Below, piece after piece: positions 33,847 to 43,818 of a DNA stretch of 64,000 nucleotides; the stretch's first letter is position 1, and each line of letters starts with the position of its first letter. The stretch spans positions 18,096-82,095 of the forward strand of contig CAJTOJ010000010.1 of the NCBI GenBank assembly GCA_910577665.1. Direction: 5' to 3'. The translations under genes were made by a program, and so were the position numbers. The stretch comes from an uncultured Acetatifactor sp. (GTDB lineage Bacteria > Bacillota > Clostridia > Lachnospirales > Lachnospiraceae). The notes below the pieces were generated by a model. The model made no database searches. It was not told the origin of the DNA and saw only the letters and a list, made by a program, of their open reading frames with translations.

Positions 33847-35916
33847 CTACCGGATATCCGCCATCAGTTCCAGAACCGTGTCATACCCTTTCTCCACGGC
33901 GATCTGCACGGGAGTTCTGCCATGGTTGTCAGGACGGTTGTAATCGGCACCTTTCCGAATCAAGAAGCGGGCCACGTCAACGTTGCCGTATAGGAGGCTA
34001 TAATGCAGGGCCGTATTTCCCTGGTTATCTGCCAGGTTCACATCGGCACCAGCCTTGAGCAGTTCCTTGACGGTATCCTTATGACAGATGAGGTCTGTAT
34101 GGAGCAGCAGGGCAGAGCGGCCGCCCTGGTCGGTGGCATTGACATGCACTCCCCTGTCCAGGAACAGGGGGAGCAGTCCTATGACTGTGTTGATGTCCAG
34201 GTACTGGAGCAGCATCAAGGGTGTCTTTCCGTCCTCACGGGCCAGGTCCAGATGCTTTAGGGCTTGTAGGATTTCGGCCCGCCTGGCTGGCTCCAGGGAT
34301 TTGTTGCAGGTCGTCTTACGCAGTGCCACGTGGGCAGGGGTCTCCCCGGCGGCATTCTGCAGGGTGTCATCTGCGCCTGCTTCCATAAGCAGCTTTACCA
34401 CATCCCCATGGCCATGGATACAGGCTTCATGAAGGGGCGTGGTGCCTGCCTCCGCGGGCATGTCTTCCGTCAGGTTGATGTCCACGCCTTTTTCAAGCAT
34501 CACACGCAGCATATCGGTGTGGCCGTGTATGGCAGCCATATGTATGGCGGCCTTGCCGCCCTGGTCAGTCTGTTCCATGGACTCCCGGGAGAAAAGCCTG
34601 GCAGCTTCTTCGAAGAAACTGTCATATTTCCGGAATATGGCATTGGGTCTTTCCCTGGAGGCAACCAGGTAGGCTGGGGTACGTCCCTTGATGACGCTGG
34701 TGTCCATGTCCACTCCCAGGGTCAGCATCCTGCGGATGGCTCCGGTGCCGTAGCTGATGCCCAGACATTCGTCCCGCAGGCAGGTTACACTGCCATGGAA
34801 ATGGATAGGGGCAGTGAAATCCAGTCCTTCCTTCTGACAGACATCCAGCACCCGGTAAGATTTGTCGGACACCAGGGCATTGTGCAGGATACCGGTGATA
34901 TACCCCAGTTCGTCATCATCATCCGGATCTATCTGCCGGATCAGCTTTTCCGTCAGGTACAGTGCCAGAGTGATACCGTCCGGCTCCTCCTCTGAGGCCA
35001 TGCCGAAAGCATTGCTGGTGATGCGGCTCAGTTCCGACAGGGGCAGGGGCCTGGTGTCCGGGGAGGACGCCCCGTGGTCTGCCAGGGCCATGCACAGTCC
35101 CTCATTGTTCCAGCCTGAGACCTGCTGGAAGGGGGTGGTGCCTTCCCGGTCCGGCACGTTTACCAGTTCCGGGCAATGTGTCATCAGTTGCAGGGCAGCA
35201 GTGATATGATTGTTTTTGAGGGCAAGCAGGAGCAAGGTGTTGCCGTTATCGTCCATATAGCTGGTATCTGCCCCTTTTTCCAGGAAAAGTTCTGTCAAGG
35301 TGTAGGAATAGCTGGAATGGCTGGAGGAACAGAGCATACATACCAGGGGCGTGAAGCCTTCCTCGTCCTTCTGGTTCACATCTATATCCAGCAGACGGGC
35401 AATGGAAGCTCGCTGGGCCATACTTTTGGTGGTACAAGAGTAGGAAGTCGCCAGTTCCGGAATCCTGGCGCCAGCCAGGAAATGGTAGGCATTCCTGCCG
35501 TGGCTGTCACAGCGGGCAGGGTCGGCCCCCTGGTCCAGCAGGAGCGTGGCCATAGACAGGTTCCCACGGCAGCAGGAGAGTAGGAAGGGGGTGAGGCCGT
35601 ATCCCTTGTGGTCCGGCTGGTTCACATCCTCCTGGGTGAGGGTGCCCCTTTGGAAGATCTCCTTCAGGATGTCATGGAAACTATGCCACACCAGCAGATG
35701 TAGGAGGGTAAGGCCGTAGCTGCCCACGGGTGCCAGCAGCATATCCCTGCTGCATGTGGCCAGACAGGCTTCTGACTCCTGTACTACCTCGGGCTTGAGA
35801 ATGTCATACCGATAGGTACTGTCTTCAAAGGAATCTTCCCACCAGGGGATAAATTTGCTTCGGTTTACCTGCTGGCTGGATGTGACCAGCAGGTCTGTGA
35901 GTTCTTGTAGGTTCAT
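33847..35916 (-). CDS. Large ankyrin-repeat protein
   Basis: A 689-residue protein made largely of ankyrin repeats. Clear units include GYGLTPFLLSCCRGNLSMAT, EEGFTPLVCML, NGNTLLLLALKNNHITAA, GGKAAIHMAAIHGHTDMLRV, AGTTPLHEACIHGHGDVVKL, AGETPAHVALRK, GGRSALLLHTDLICHKDTVK, QGNTALHYSLLYGNVDVARF and HGRTPVQIAVEKGYDTVLEL. The first 100 residues and residues 280-400 are non-repeat and unassigned. There is no signal peptide or membrane helix, so it is probably a cytosolic protein-binding scaffold; ankyrin arrays of this size are not common in gut Firmicutes. AGGAGG precedes the ATG. It is divergent from carB and not in an operon. Function unknown. Confidence 0.88.
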   Translation of the reverse strand: MNLQELTDLLVTSSQQVNRSKFIPWWEDSFEDSTYRYDILKPEVVQESEACLATCSRDMLLAPVGSYGLTLLHLLVWHSFHDILKEIFQRGTLTQEDVNQPDHKGYGLTPFLLSCCRGNLSMATLLLDQGADPARCDSHGRNAYHFLAGARIPELATSYSCTTKSMAQRASIARLLDIDVNQKDEEGFTPLVCMLCSSSHSSYSYTLTELFLEKGADTSYMDDNGNTLLLLALKNNHITAALQLMTHCPELVNVPDREGTTPFQQVSGWNNEGLCMALADHGASSPDTRPLPLSELSRITSNAFGMASEEEPDGITLALYLTEKLIRQIDPDDDDELGYITGILHNALVSDKSYRVLDVCQKEGLDFTAPIHFHGSVTCLRDECLGISYGTGAIRRMLTLGVDMDTSVIKGRTPAYLVASRERPNAIFRKYDSFFEEAARLFSRESMEQTDQGGKAAIHMAAIHGHTDMLRVMLEKGVDINLTEDMPAEAGTTPLHEACIHGHGDVVKLLMEAGADDTLQNAAGETPAHVALRKTTCNKSLEPARRAEILQALKHLDLAREDGKTPLMLLQYLDINTVIGLLPLFLDRGVHVNATDQGGRSALLLHTDLICHKDTVKELLKAGADVNLADNQGNTALHYSLLYGNVDVARFLIRKGADYNRPDNHGRTPVQIAVEKGYDTVLELMADIR

Positions 35917-36032
35917 AGGTGCCTCCTTGGGTGGGGATTCCCGGAGTGGGAAGCTGTCCCCGTATCTATAAATATAACCGGCTTCCGGTGCCCTGGCATA
36001 GGAAGCCAGCGTGTGACCTGCCCGTGTTTCTT

Positions 36033-36061
36033 ATTATACCATGTCTGTTCCGGGAATGACA
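36033..36061 (-). promoter_or_regulatory. Promoter for the ankyrin-repeat gene
   Basis: On the minus strand TGGTATAAT gives an extended -10 (TATAAT at 36038-36033). A weak TGTCAT sits 17 bp upstream as -35. It lies about 120 bp before the gene. Confidence 0.5.
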
Positions 36062-36109
36062 GATTATAATAGGACGGTAGGAAAACTTATAGGTGCATAG
36101 ATATTTCTT

Positions 36110-36138
36110 TTGTAAAACGGGCAAAGTCATGCTATAAT
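36110..36138 (+). promoter_or_regulatory. carB promoter
   Basis: TTGTAA (36110-36115), 17-bp spacer, TATAAT (36133-36138). The 100-base leader that follows contains a GTGCGC/GCGCAC hairpin (36177-36194) next to a small CATGGG/CCCATG dyad. I see no PyrR-binding loop or terminator, so attenuation is not supported. Confidence 0.65.
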
Positions 36139-36241
36139 ATGGAAGCGAAAAGGAGAGCTTCAATCATGGGACCCATGTGCGCCGGGATGCGCACAATCCT
36201 TCTGTTACAGAGTGATTGATACAGAATGAGGAGGTTACAAT

Positions 36242-39200
36242 ATGCCACAGAGAACTGATATCCATAAAGTATTGATCATAGGCTCTGGCCCCATTATCAT
36301 CGGCCAGGCCTGTGAATTCGACTATTCCGGCACCCAGGCCTGTAAGGCACTGAAGAAGCTGGGATATGAGATCGTGCTGGTGAATTCCAACCCGGCCACC
36401 ATTATGACCGATCCGGAGACGGCAGATGTCACCTATATCGAGCCGCTGAACAAGGAGCGGCTGGAGCAGATCATTGCCAAGGAGAGGCCGGATGCGCTGC
36501 TGCCTAACCTGGGTGGCCAGTCGGGCTTAAACCTGTGCGCGGAGCTGGCAGGCGCAGGGATTCTGGACAAGTACCAGGTGAAGGTCATCGGGGTACAGGT
36601 GGATGCCATTGAGCGGGGAGAGGACCGGATCGAGTTCAAGAAGGCTATGAACGCCTTAGGAATAGAGATGGCCAGGAGTGAAGTGGCCTACACAGTGGAG
36701 GAAGCTCTTGGGATTGCGGATAAGCTGGGGTATCCTGTGGTACTGCGTCCGGCCTATACCATGGGCGGCGCCGGGGGCGGACTGGTGTATAACAGGGATG
36801 AACTGCGCACTGTCTGTACCAGGGGACTCCAGGCTTCCCTGGTGGGACAGGTTCTTGTGGAGGAGTCTATCCTGGGATGGGAGGAACTGGAACTGGAAGT
36901 GGTGCGGGATGCGGACGGCAATATGATCACAGTCTGCTTCATTGAGAACATTGATCCTCTGGGGGTTCATACAGGGGATTCCTTCTGTGCAGCTCCCATG
37001 CTCACCATATCAGAGGAACTCCAGAAGAGACTTCAGAGTCAGGCTTATGCCATCGTGGAATCTGTGCAGGTCATCGGCGGCACCAATGTACAGTTTGCCC
37101 ATGACCCTGTCAGTGACCGGATCATTGTCATAGAGATCAATCCCAGGACTTCCCGTTCCTCGGCGCTGGCCTCCAAGGCCACAGGCTTTCCCATCGCCCT
37201 GGTCAGTGCCATGCTGGCTGCGGGGCTGACTTTGAAGGATATCCCCTGCGGAAAATACGGCACACTGGACAAGTATGTACCAGACGGCGATTATGTGGTC
37301 ATCAAATTCGCACGCTGGGCCTTTGAGAAATTCAAGGGTGTGGAAGATAAACTGGGTACCCAGATGCGTGCCGTGGGCGAAGTCATGAGTATCGGCAAGA
37401 ATTACAAGGAAGCTTTTCAGAAAGCCATCCGCTCTCTGGAGACAGGGCGTTATGGCCTGGGGCAGATCCCGAAGCTGGAGGAGAATTCCAGACAGCAGCT
37501 TCTCAGGATGCTGCTTACTCCATCCAGCGAGCGCCATTTTATTATGTATGAAGCGCTGAAAAAGGGTGCCACCATAGAAGAGATCAATGAAATTACACAT
37601 GTTAAGAAATGGTTTATCGAACAAATGAAGGAGCTGGTGGAGGAAGAGGTTGCCCTGCTTAAATGTAAGGGGGGACTTCCATCCGATGAGCAGCTGGCCA
37701 GGGCTAAGAGGGACGGATTCTCTGACAAATACTTAAGCATCCTGCTGGGGATTCCGGAGCAGGAGATCCGGGAGCGCAGGACCTTCCTGGGAGTGGAGGA
37801 GGCCTGGGAAGGCGTCCATGTAAGCGGTACCCAGGACAGTGCCTATTATTTCTCCACATACAATGCCCCGGACAAGAACCCTGTCCGCACAGACCGGCCC
37901 AAGGTCATGATCCTGGGAGGCGGGCCCAACCGCATTGGCCAGGGTATTGAATTCGACTATTGCTGTGTACATGCATCCCTGGCGCTGAAAAAGCTGGGAT
38001 TTGAAACCATCATTGTGAACTGTAACCCGGAGACCGTGTCCACGGACTATGATACTTCGGACAAGCTGTATTTTGAACCATTGACCCTGGAGGATGTGCT
38101 GAGTATCTATAAAAAAGAACAGCCGGTAGGGGTTATCGCGCAGTTCGGGGGGCAGACACCTTTGAACCTGGCAGCAGACCTGGAGAAAAACGGCGTGCGC
38201 ATTCTGGGCACGGCACCTTCTGTCATTGACCTGGCGGAAGACAGGGATCTGTTCCGGGCTATGATGGATAAGCTGGATATTCCCATGCCGGAATCCGGCA
38301 TGGCTACCACAGTGGAGGAAGCCCTGGAAATCGCCCACCGGATCGGCTATCCAGTGATGGTGCGTCCCTCCTATGTGCTGGGAGGCCGGGGCATGGAGGT
38401 GGTGTATCACGATGGAAGCCTTACAGATTATATGAAGGCAGCGGTGGGGGTGACGCCGGATCGGCCCATTCTCATCGACCGTTTCTTAAATCATGCTGTT
38501 GAGTGCGAGGCAGATGCCATCAGTGACGGTATCCACGCCTTTGTACCTGCGGTGATGGAGCACATTGAGCTGGCAGGAATCCACTCTGGGGACTCCGCCT
38601 GTATCATCCCCTCCAGGCATATTTCCAAGGAAAATGTGGCAACCATCAAGGAGTATACCCGGAAGATTGCCGAGGAGATGCATGTGTGTGGACTGATGAA
38701 CATGCAGTATGCCATTGAGAATGACAAGGTGTATGTTTTGGAGGCCAATCCCAGGGCTTCCCGCACGGTGCCCCTGGTGTCCAAGGTCTGCAATATCCGC
38801 ATGGTACCCCTGGCCACGGAGATCATCACTGGGCAGATCACGGGGAGACCTTCCCCGGTACCCGACCTAAAGGAGCAACAGATTCCCTATTATGGGGTAA
38901 AAGAAGCGGTGTTCCCCTTCAATATGTTTCCGGAGGTAGATCCGGTTCTGGGACCGGAGATGCGTTCCACCGGCGAGGTGCTGGGCCTGTCCACGTCCGT
39001 GGGAGAAGCCTTTTTCAAGGCCCAGGAGGCTACCCAGACAAAGCTTCCCCTGGGAGGCACGGTGCTGATCAGTGTCAACCGCAGGGACAAGGCGGAGGTG
39101 GTGGAAGTGGGACAGGCTTTCCAGGAGGCAGGGTTCAAGATCCTGGCTACCGGCAGCACCTGTGCCTTGTTGCAGGAAGCAGGCATTGAAGTGACTCTGG

Positions 39201-39466
39201 TGAAGAAGCTCTACGAAGGCAGGCCGAATCTGTTGGATCTGATTACCAACGGGGAGATCGACTTGATCATCAATTCTCCTGTGGGAGATGACAGCGAGTA
39301 CGATGACAGCTACCTTAGGAAAGCCGCCATCAAGGCCAAGATTCCGTATATGACCACGATCGCTGCAGCCAGGGCCACCGCGGAGGGAATCCTCCAGGTG
39401 CAGAAGACCGGTGGCGGCGAGGTGCATTCCCTGCAGAAGCTCCATGGCTTGATCCAGGATAAGTAG
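36242..39466 (+). CDS. carB: Carbamoyl-phosphate synthase large subunit
   Basis: A 1074-residue enzyme of normal length that makes carbamoyl phosphate from bicarbonate, ammonia (from glutamine) and two ATP, for pyrimidine and arginine synthesis. The two homologous halves are visible: IGSGPIIIGQACEFDYSGTQ at the start and LGGGPNRIGQGIEFDYCCVH near residue 560, each opening an ATP-grasp synthetase unit. The C-terminal 140 residues (VLISVNRRDKAEVVEVGQAF onward) form the allosteric MGS domain. The small subunit carA is not adjacent, which is unusual, so it must lie elsewhere. The gene has its own promoter and terminator. GAGGAGG precedes the ATG. Confidence 0.98.
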   Translation: MPQRTDIHKVLIIGSGPIIIGQACEFDYSGTQACKALKKLGYEIVLVNSNPATIMTDPETADVTYIEPLNKERLEQIIAKERPDALLPNLGGQSGLNLCAELAGAGILDKYQVKVIGVQVDAIERGEDRIEFKKAMNALGIEMARSEVAYTVEEALGIADKLGYPVVLRPAYTMGGAGGGLVYNRDELRTVCTRGLQASLVGQVLVEESILGWEELELEVVRDADGNMITVCFIENIDPLGVHTGDSFCAAPMLTISEELQKRLQSQAYAIVESVQVIGGTNVQFAHDPVSDRIIVIEINPRTSRSSALASKATGFPIALVSAMLAAGLTLKDIPCGKYGTLDKYVPDGDYVVIKFARWAFEKFKGVEDKLGTQMRAVGEVMSIGKNYKEAFQKAIRSLETGRYGLGQIPKLEENSRQQLLRMLLTPSSERHFIMYEALKKGATIEEINEITHVKKWFIEQMKELVEEEVALLKCKGGLPSDEQLARAKRDGFSDKYLSILLGIPEQEIRERRTFLGVEEAWEGVHVSGTQDSAYYFSTYNAPDKNPVRTDRPKVMILGGGPNRIGQGIEFDYCCVHASLALKKLGFETIIVNCNPETVSTDYDTSDKLYFEPLTLEDVLSIYKKEQPVGVIAQFGGQTPLNLAADLEKNGVRILGTAPSVIDLAEDRDLFRAMMDKLDIPMPESGMATTVEEALEIAHRIGYPVMVRPSYVLGGRGMEVVYHDGSLTDYMKAAVGVTPDRPILIDRFLNHAVECEADAISDGIHAFVPAVMEHIELAGIHSGDSACIIPSRHISKENVATIKEYTRKIAEEMHVCGLMNMQYAIENDKVYVLEANPRASRTVPLVSKVCNIRMVPLATEIITGQITGRPSPVPDLKEQQIPYYGVKEAVFPFNMFPEVDPVLGPEMRSTGEVLGLSTSVGEAFFKAQEATQTKLPLGGTVLISVNRRDKAEVVEVGQAFQEAGFKILATGSTCALLQEAGIEVTLVKKLYEGRPNLLDLITNGEIDLIINSPVGDDSEYDDSYLRKAAIKAKIPYMTTIAAARATAEGILQVQKTGGGEVHSLQKLHGLIQDK

Positions 39467-39647
39467 GAATCGGCTCCTTTCGGCAGCATATTCCTTGATG
39501 TGTGCGTCTGATCCGGGACAAGCAGCAAGCAGGAACCAGGGTAAGCAGGAAGGACGGACTGGGTGAGAACTGGCACGACTGGACAAAGCCAGACTTAAAT
39601 CGAGCCGGATACCAGAATTAACAAGAACCACCATAAAAGAACATAAG

Positions 39648-39691
39648 AATACCCGGCGGATTGCTTTTGTATGGCATATCCGCCGGGTATT
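39648..39691 (+). terminator. Long hairpin downstream of carB
   Basis: AATACCCGGCGGAT pairs perfectly with ATCCGCCGGGTATT (14 pairs, 16-base loop), followed by a short TTGACTT. It is 180 bp after the carB stop; the DNA between shows no gene. Confidence 0.7.
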
Positions 39692-39832
39692 TGACTTATC
39701 ATTTACTATATAGACCGGATAGTGCTGGCCGGATGGCGACCTACACGGCCTGTATTGTGCCGAAAAAGGAGTAAAGATTCTATGCTTTGTTTCTATGGAT
39801 AGTATAGCATATAAAATGTGGAATCTCAAGAC

Positions 39833-39861
39833 TTGATATGCTGTTTTTCACATGCTACACT
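39833..39861 (+). promoter_or_regulatory. Promoter of the HelD-like gene
   Basis: TTGATA (39833-39838), 17-bp spacer, TACACT (39856-39861), about 85 bp before the chosen start codon. Confidence 0.6.
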
Positions 39862-39946
39862 GGGAAAACATAATAGTCTGGCAGTATGACTGGATTGTTT
39901 GGAAAACGCCGGACACAAAGGGGCAGACTGGGAAAGGGGAGCGGCT

Positions 39947-42250
39947 ATGATGGAAAATTTGCAGTGGGAGAACCTACAGCCGGGAAATTCATATGAGGGG
40001 AATTTACACTATGGGGGAAATTCACACAAAGAAGATTTGCAGCTGGACGCACAGCCGGAAACTGCTTTGGAGGAAGCACACCTGGAGGAGACAATCCAGG
40101 CGGCAGAAGAGCAGCTTGCACAGACCCGGCAGGCTGTGGAGAAGAGAGAATCCGAAATGATGGAGGCAAAAGAGGAAATCTGGGGAAATACGGAACACGG
40201 CGTTGGCAGTGGGAACCTGGGAAATGCAGCAGACTTTGAGGCCCTGGTAGAACTGAGCCAGGAAGCGGCTATGGTCACAGACATGGTCGCGGACTGTGAG
40301 GAGATGCGGCGCAAGATCAGGCGTCTGGAGCAGGTGATCGGATCTCCCTATTTTGGACGGATCGACTTTCTCTTTGAGGGCGAGACATCCCCGGAGCCTG
40401 TCTATATCGGACGGACATCCTTGATGGAGAAGAACGCGGCCAGGATCTATGTCTATGACTGGCGTTCTCCCATTGCCAGTGTGTTCTACCGTTTTATGAC
40501 AGGGGAGGCGTACTATGACGCCCCTGGCGGGAGGATCACCGGACAGGTGGAGCGTAAACGCCAGTATGAGATCAAGGACAGCCGTCTGCACTATTTTTTC
40601 GACACAGATGTGAATATCCGTGATGAGATCCTAAAACAGCTCCTGTCCAGGAACACCTCTCCCCAGATGAAAACCATTGTGGAGACCATCCAGAAGGAAC
40701 AGGATGTGGTCATTCGGAATATGGAGGATGACCTGCTGCTGATCCAGGGAGTGGCCGGAAGCGGCAAGACTTCCATTGCGCTGCACCGGGCTGCTTATCT
40801 GATGTATCAGGGTCTGCAGTCTGCCCTGTCGGCCAACAATATTCTGATTCTGTCCCCTAATGCCACGTTTGAACAGTATATTTCAAATGTGCTGCCAGAG
40901 CTGGGGGAGGAGAATGTGGTCTCTCTGGTGTTCGAGGATATCCTGCATACCTTTTTGAAGGAGCAGGAGATACAGTCCAGGGAAGCTTTCCTGGAAGGGG
41001 CGATGGCGGGCGGTACCCGGACACAGGACATTAGGAGAAGCATGGAATATAAGGCATCGATGGCATTTCTGAAGGTGCTGGACCGCTTTGTGGCTGACAT
41101 CCCCCTGCAGGAAATCCCCTACCGGGATATCTCCTTCCAGGGGGGATTGGTGGCCACAGGGGAGGAACTTAGGCGGCGCCTGAGTCAGAGGCCGGAAGTT
41201 CCCCTGGCAGTGCGGCTTACACAATTGGAAGATTGGGTACTGGAGAAGGCTTTTGGAACACAGAAGTGGAAACACAAGGAAGACAGGAATCTGATCCTGC
41301 AGGAATTGCAGACCTTTACCAGGCTGGACGTCTGCGGGCTGTACAGGAGGCTGTGGGAGGCCTGGATCTGCGATGCACCAGGGGAAGGGCTCGCTGTAGT
41401 ACAAAGTCCGGCAGACACGACAGGAAGAGGGGGGAACCTTCGGACAGATTTATCCAGGATCAGAAGGGACACCCTGGATATGCTGGACGCTGGGCGGCTT
41501 GGCTTCGATGATGCCATCGCGGTGCTCTATCTGCATCTGCGCATATACGGGAATGATGCCTACCGGAACATCCGCCAGGTGATTATAGACGAAGCCCAGG
41601 ACTATTATCCCCTTCAGTTCGAGATCTTCCGGATGCTCTTTCCAGCCGCAAAGTATACGGTTCTTGGTGATGTCAACCAGACGCTGGCAAAGCAGGAGGA
41701 TCTCTCCTTTTATGGGCAGGTGCAGAAGATGCTGGGGAAAAAGAAGATGTCCTTGATCACTCTGGACAAGAGCTTCCGCTGCACCGAAGAGATTCTACAG
41801 TTCGGCCTGCAGTTTGTCGGCCACAGGCCTGAAATCCAGTGTTTTAACCGGCCTGGCGACCCGGTGGAAGTGGAAGCTGTGGACGGCCACGAGGCCTATC
41901 TGGACAGGATTCTCTCAAAAGCCCGGGAATGCCAGGATAAGGGCATGGGGACAGTATGTCTGCTTTGCAAGACAGCAAAAGGCGCAGAGCGCTTATACAC
42001 AGAATTGATGACCCGGATGGATCTGAAGCTGGTGGAAGGCAGCGGGGCAGAAAGCATACGGGGGAATCTGCTGATGCCGTCCTATCTGGCAAAAGGGCTG
42101 GAATTTGACGCCGTGATCCTCTGCGATGCAGATGCCAGAAACTATCCGGCCAGGGAGGATGGGCAGATTCTGTATATTTCATGCACCAGGGCGCTGCACC
42201 GCCTGATATTGCTGTGCGAAGGGGAACTGACACCGCTGTTAAAAGGCTGA
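39947..42250 (+). CDS. helD: HelD-like superfamily 1 helicase (RNA polymerase recycling motor)
   Basis: A 767-residue UvrD/HelD-type ATPase. Residues 30-80 form the N-terminal coiled coil (EETIQAAEEQLAQTRQAVEK) that in HelD enters the RNA polymerase secondary channel. Then come SPYFGRIDFLFEGE and EPVYIGRTSL, typical of HelD; Walker A GVAGSGKT at 268-275; motif II DEAQDYYPL at about 548; and the C-terminal LAKGLEFDAVILCDADARNY plus SCTRALHRLILL. HelD proteins free stalled RNA polymerase using ATP. The first 30 residues are Asn/Gln/Gly-rich and repetitive (ENLQWENLQPGNSYEGNL). I chose ATG 39947 because AAAGGGGAGC lies before it. Confidence 0.88.
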   Translation: MMENLQWENLQPGNSYEGNLHYGGNSHKEDLQLDAQPETALEEAHLEETIQAAEEQLAQTRQAVEKRESEMMEAKEEIWGNTEHGVGSGNLGNAADFEALVELSQEAAMVTDMVADCEEMRRKIRRLEQVIGSPYFGRIDFLFEGETSPEPVYIGRTSLMEKNAARIYVYDWRSPIASVFYRFMTGEAYYDAPGGRITGQVERKRQYEIKDSRLHYFFDTDVNIRDEILKQLLSRNTSPQMKTIVETIQKEQDVVIRNMEDDLLLIQGVAGSGKTSIALHRAAYLMYQGLQSALSANNILILSPNATFEQYISNVLPELGEENVVSLVFEDILHTFLKEQEIQSREAFLEGAMAGGTRTQDIRRSMEYKASMAFLKVLDRFVADIPLQEIPYRDISFQGGLVATGEELRRRLSQRPEVPLAVRLTQLEDWVLEKAFGTQKWKHKEDRNLILQELQTFTRLDVCGLYRRLWEAWICDAPGEGLAVVQSPADTTGRGGNLRTDLSRIRRDTLDMLDAGRLGFDDAIAVLYLHLRIYGNDAYRNIRQVIIDEAQDYYPLQFEIFRMLFPAAKYTVLGDVNQTLAKQEDLSFYGQVQKMLGKKKMSLITLDKSFRCTEEILQFGLQFVGHRPEIQCFNRPGDPVEVEAVDGHEAYLDRILSKARECQDKGMGTVCLLCKTAKGAERLYTELMTRMDLKLVEGSGAESIRGNLLMPSYLAKGLEFDAVILCDADARNYPAREDGQILYISCTRALHRLILLCEGELTPLLKG

Positions 42251-42441
42251 TGGCGGGGGTAGATATTGCGCAGAGAAAGCTTTAATAACGGGCCGTGTGT
42301 ACCGATATGTATATCGTACAGGTCGGATAGACCATGGGAATGTCCGGGAGCCTTGACGGCATGCGTTTTGCGCCGGACGGCTCCAGGAGCCAGAACAATC
42401 AGGAGCCAGAAAAATTAGGAGAGGAAAAGGAGTGTAGTAGA

Positions 42442-43677
42442 ATGGGCAGACAATTAAGCGAGGATGTAAAGAAGGCATTGGAGGACATATATTATAAGGA
42501 AAGAACCAGGCGGGGCAAGGAAGCCTTTGCGCTGTTGGAAAAGGCTTCCGCCGCCGGGGACGGGGATGCAAGCTGCGTGCTGGCAAGGTGCCTGTGCGGT
42601 CACCAGTATGTGTGGAGCGGCCACGGTTTTCCGGAGGACGATGACAGGGCTACCGCGCTGCTGCATAAATCAGTGGAACAGGGCAGCGCCCTGGGGGTAC
42701 TGGTGTCTATGCGCTGCGGGGAACTGACCCCGGAAGTAGAGGAGAAGATGCCCTTTGCCAGCCTGCAGGAAGTCTTTGACCAGGCCCTGGAGCTTGCACA
42801 GTGGGGGGATGCCTTCTGCCAGTATGTGGTGGGAAATGTCTACTTCTGGTGGGATTTCCTGCGGATCCAGGGCAAGGACGGGAGCAGTTTTTCGGATCCG
42901 GCTGCATTCAGGGCGTATTTGAAGGAGAATATCTCCAAGTGTGAGGACTGGTTCTGGAAGGCTTTCCGGGGCGGCATGCATTTTGCGGCCAATAACCTGA
43001 ACCGCTATTACACCCAGGGGGATGAAGACATTATCCTGCCCCAGCCGCAGAAAGCCAAGGATCTCTGGAAGATCGGGGCAGAGTATGGCCATCCTGTCCA
43101 CCAGTCCATCTATGCGGAAGAACTGGAGAAGGCCGGCCGGAAGGCGGAGGCTCTTCACTGGTACAAGGAAGCGGCAGAAGGGGGACATCCCGGCGCGTGG
43201 GCCGATGTGGGACGCTGTTATGCAGAGGGGATAGGTACCCCTAAGGACGAAGCCTATGCGGCGGAATGTTTCGAGAAAGAGATCCCTTCCGGCAATCTGG
43301 ATGGCTATAACCGTCTGGGTAAGGCATATCTTCTGGGGCTGGGAGTTTCCGTGGATCATGAGAAGGCGTTCCAACTGCTGAACCATGCCTATGAGAAGGG
43401 CAGCCGCTGGGGAGTGTTCTATCTGGCAAAATGCCATTTCTATGGATGGGGTACCCCGCAGGATCATGGTAAGGCCCTTCGGTTCCTGGACCAGGTGAAC
43501 TGGAATTACTGGGAGGCTGACTACCTGAGGGGGCTGATCTGCCTGCAGGGCCTGGGCGCCAGGGAAGACATTGCCATGGGTGTGGCCTACCTGCAGAAGG
43601 CAGGAGACCATCCGGAGGTGAAGGAGGAGCTAAGGAAATATAAGAAGACATTGTTCGGGAAATGGGTGCGGCGGTAA
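42442..43677 (+). CDS. Sel1-like (TPR-type) repeat protein
   Basis: A 411-residue protein of Sel1-like repeats, short helical pairs with the A-x2-G-x2-Y-x-x-G-x-G pattern: AEGGHPGAWADVGRCYAEGI, GNLDGYNRLGKAYLLGLGVS, EKGSRWGVFYLAKCHFYGWG and DYLRGLICLQGLGAREDIAM. The N-terminal half has more divergent repeats (AAGDGDASCVLARCLCGHQY). There is no signal peptide, unlike many Sel1 proteins of Gram-negatives, so it is probably a cytosolic scaffold. It follows the HelD gene and precedes a phosphoesterase on the same strand. The ATG at 42442 has AAAAGGAG upstream. Confidence 0.87.
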   Translation: MGRQLSEDVKKALEDIYYKERTRRGKEAFALLEKASAAGDGDASCVLARCLCGHQYVWSGHGFPEDDDRATALLHKSVEQGSALGVLVSMRCGELTPEVEEKMPFASLQEVFDQALELAQWGDAFCQYVVGNVYFWWDFLRIQGKDGSSFSDPAAFRAYLKENISKCEDWFWKAFRGGMHFAANNLNRYYTQGDEDIILPQPQKAKDLWKIGAEYGHPVHQSIYAEELEKAGRKAEALHWYKEAAEGGHPGAWADVGRCYAEGIGTPKDEAYAAECFEKEIPSGNLDGYNRLGKAYLLGLGVSVDHEKAFQLLNHAYEKGSRWGVFYLAKCHFYGWGTPQDHGKALRFLDQVNWNYWEADYLRGLICLQGLGAREDIAMGVAYLQKAGDHPEVKEELRKYKKTLFGKWVRR

Positions 43678-43718
43678 AATTGTGAGGAGAAGTTCTAAGC
43701 GTTCTTCATCCTTGTTTG

Positions 43719-43734
43719 TGCCGCTGAAGCGGCA
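43719..43734 (+). repeat. GC hairpin, variant of the recurrent intergenic element
   Basis: TGCCGCT-GA-AGCGGCA, seven perfect pairs, same loop as the hairpin at 3619, but without the SD tail. It lies in the gap between the Sel1 and phosphoesterase genes. Confidence 0.55.
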
Positions 43735-43818
43735 TGTCTGGAAGCGTGAAGAGAACCTGGGATGCCCTTTAGGAGACCCGTACGAGATCAGTACGAAAAG
43801 GAAAGGAGAGTACCGCCA

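Noticed and set aside
36139..36241. PyrR-type attenuator or other riboswitch before carB
   Set aside because: A GTGCGC/GCGCAC hairpin exists, but there is no PyrR-binding loop consensus and no terminator/antiterminator pair.
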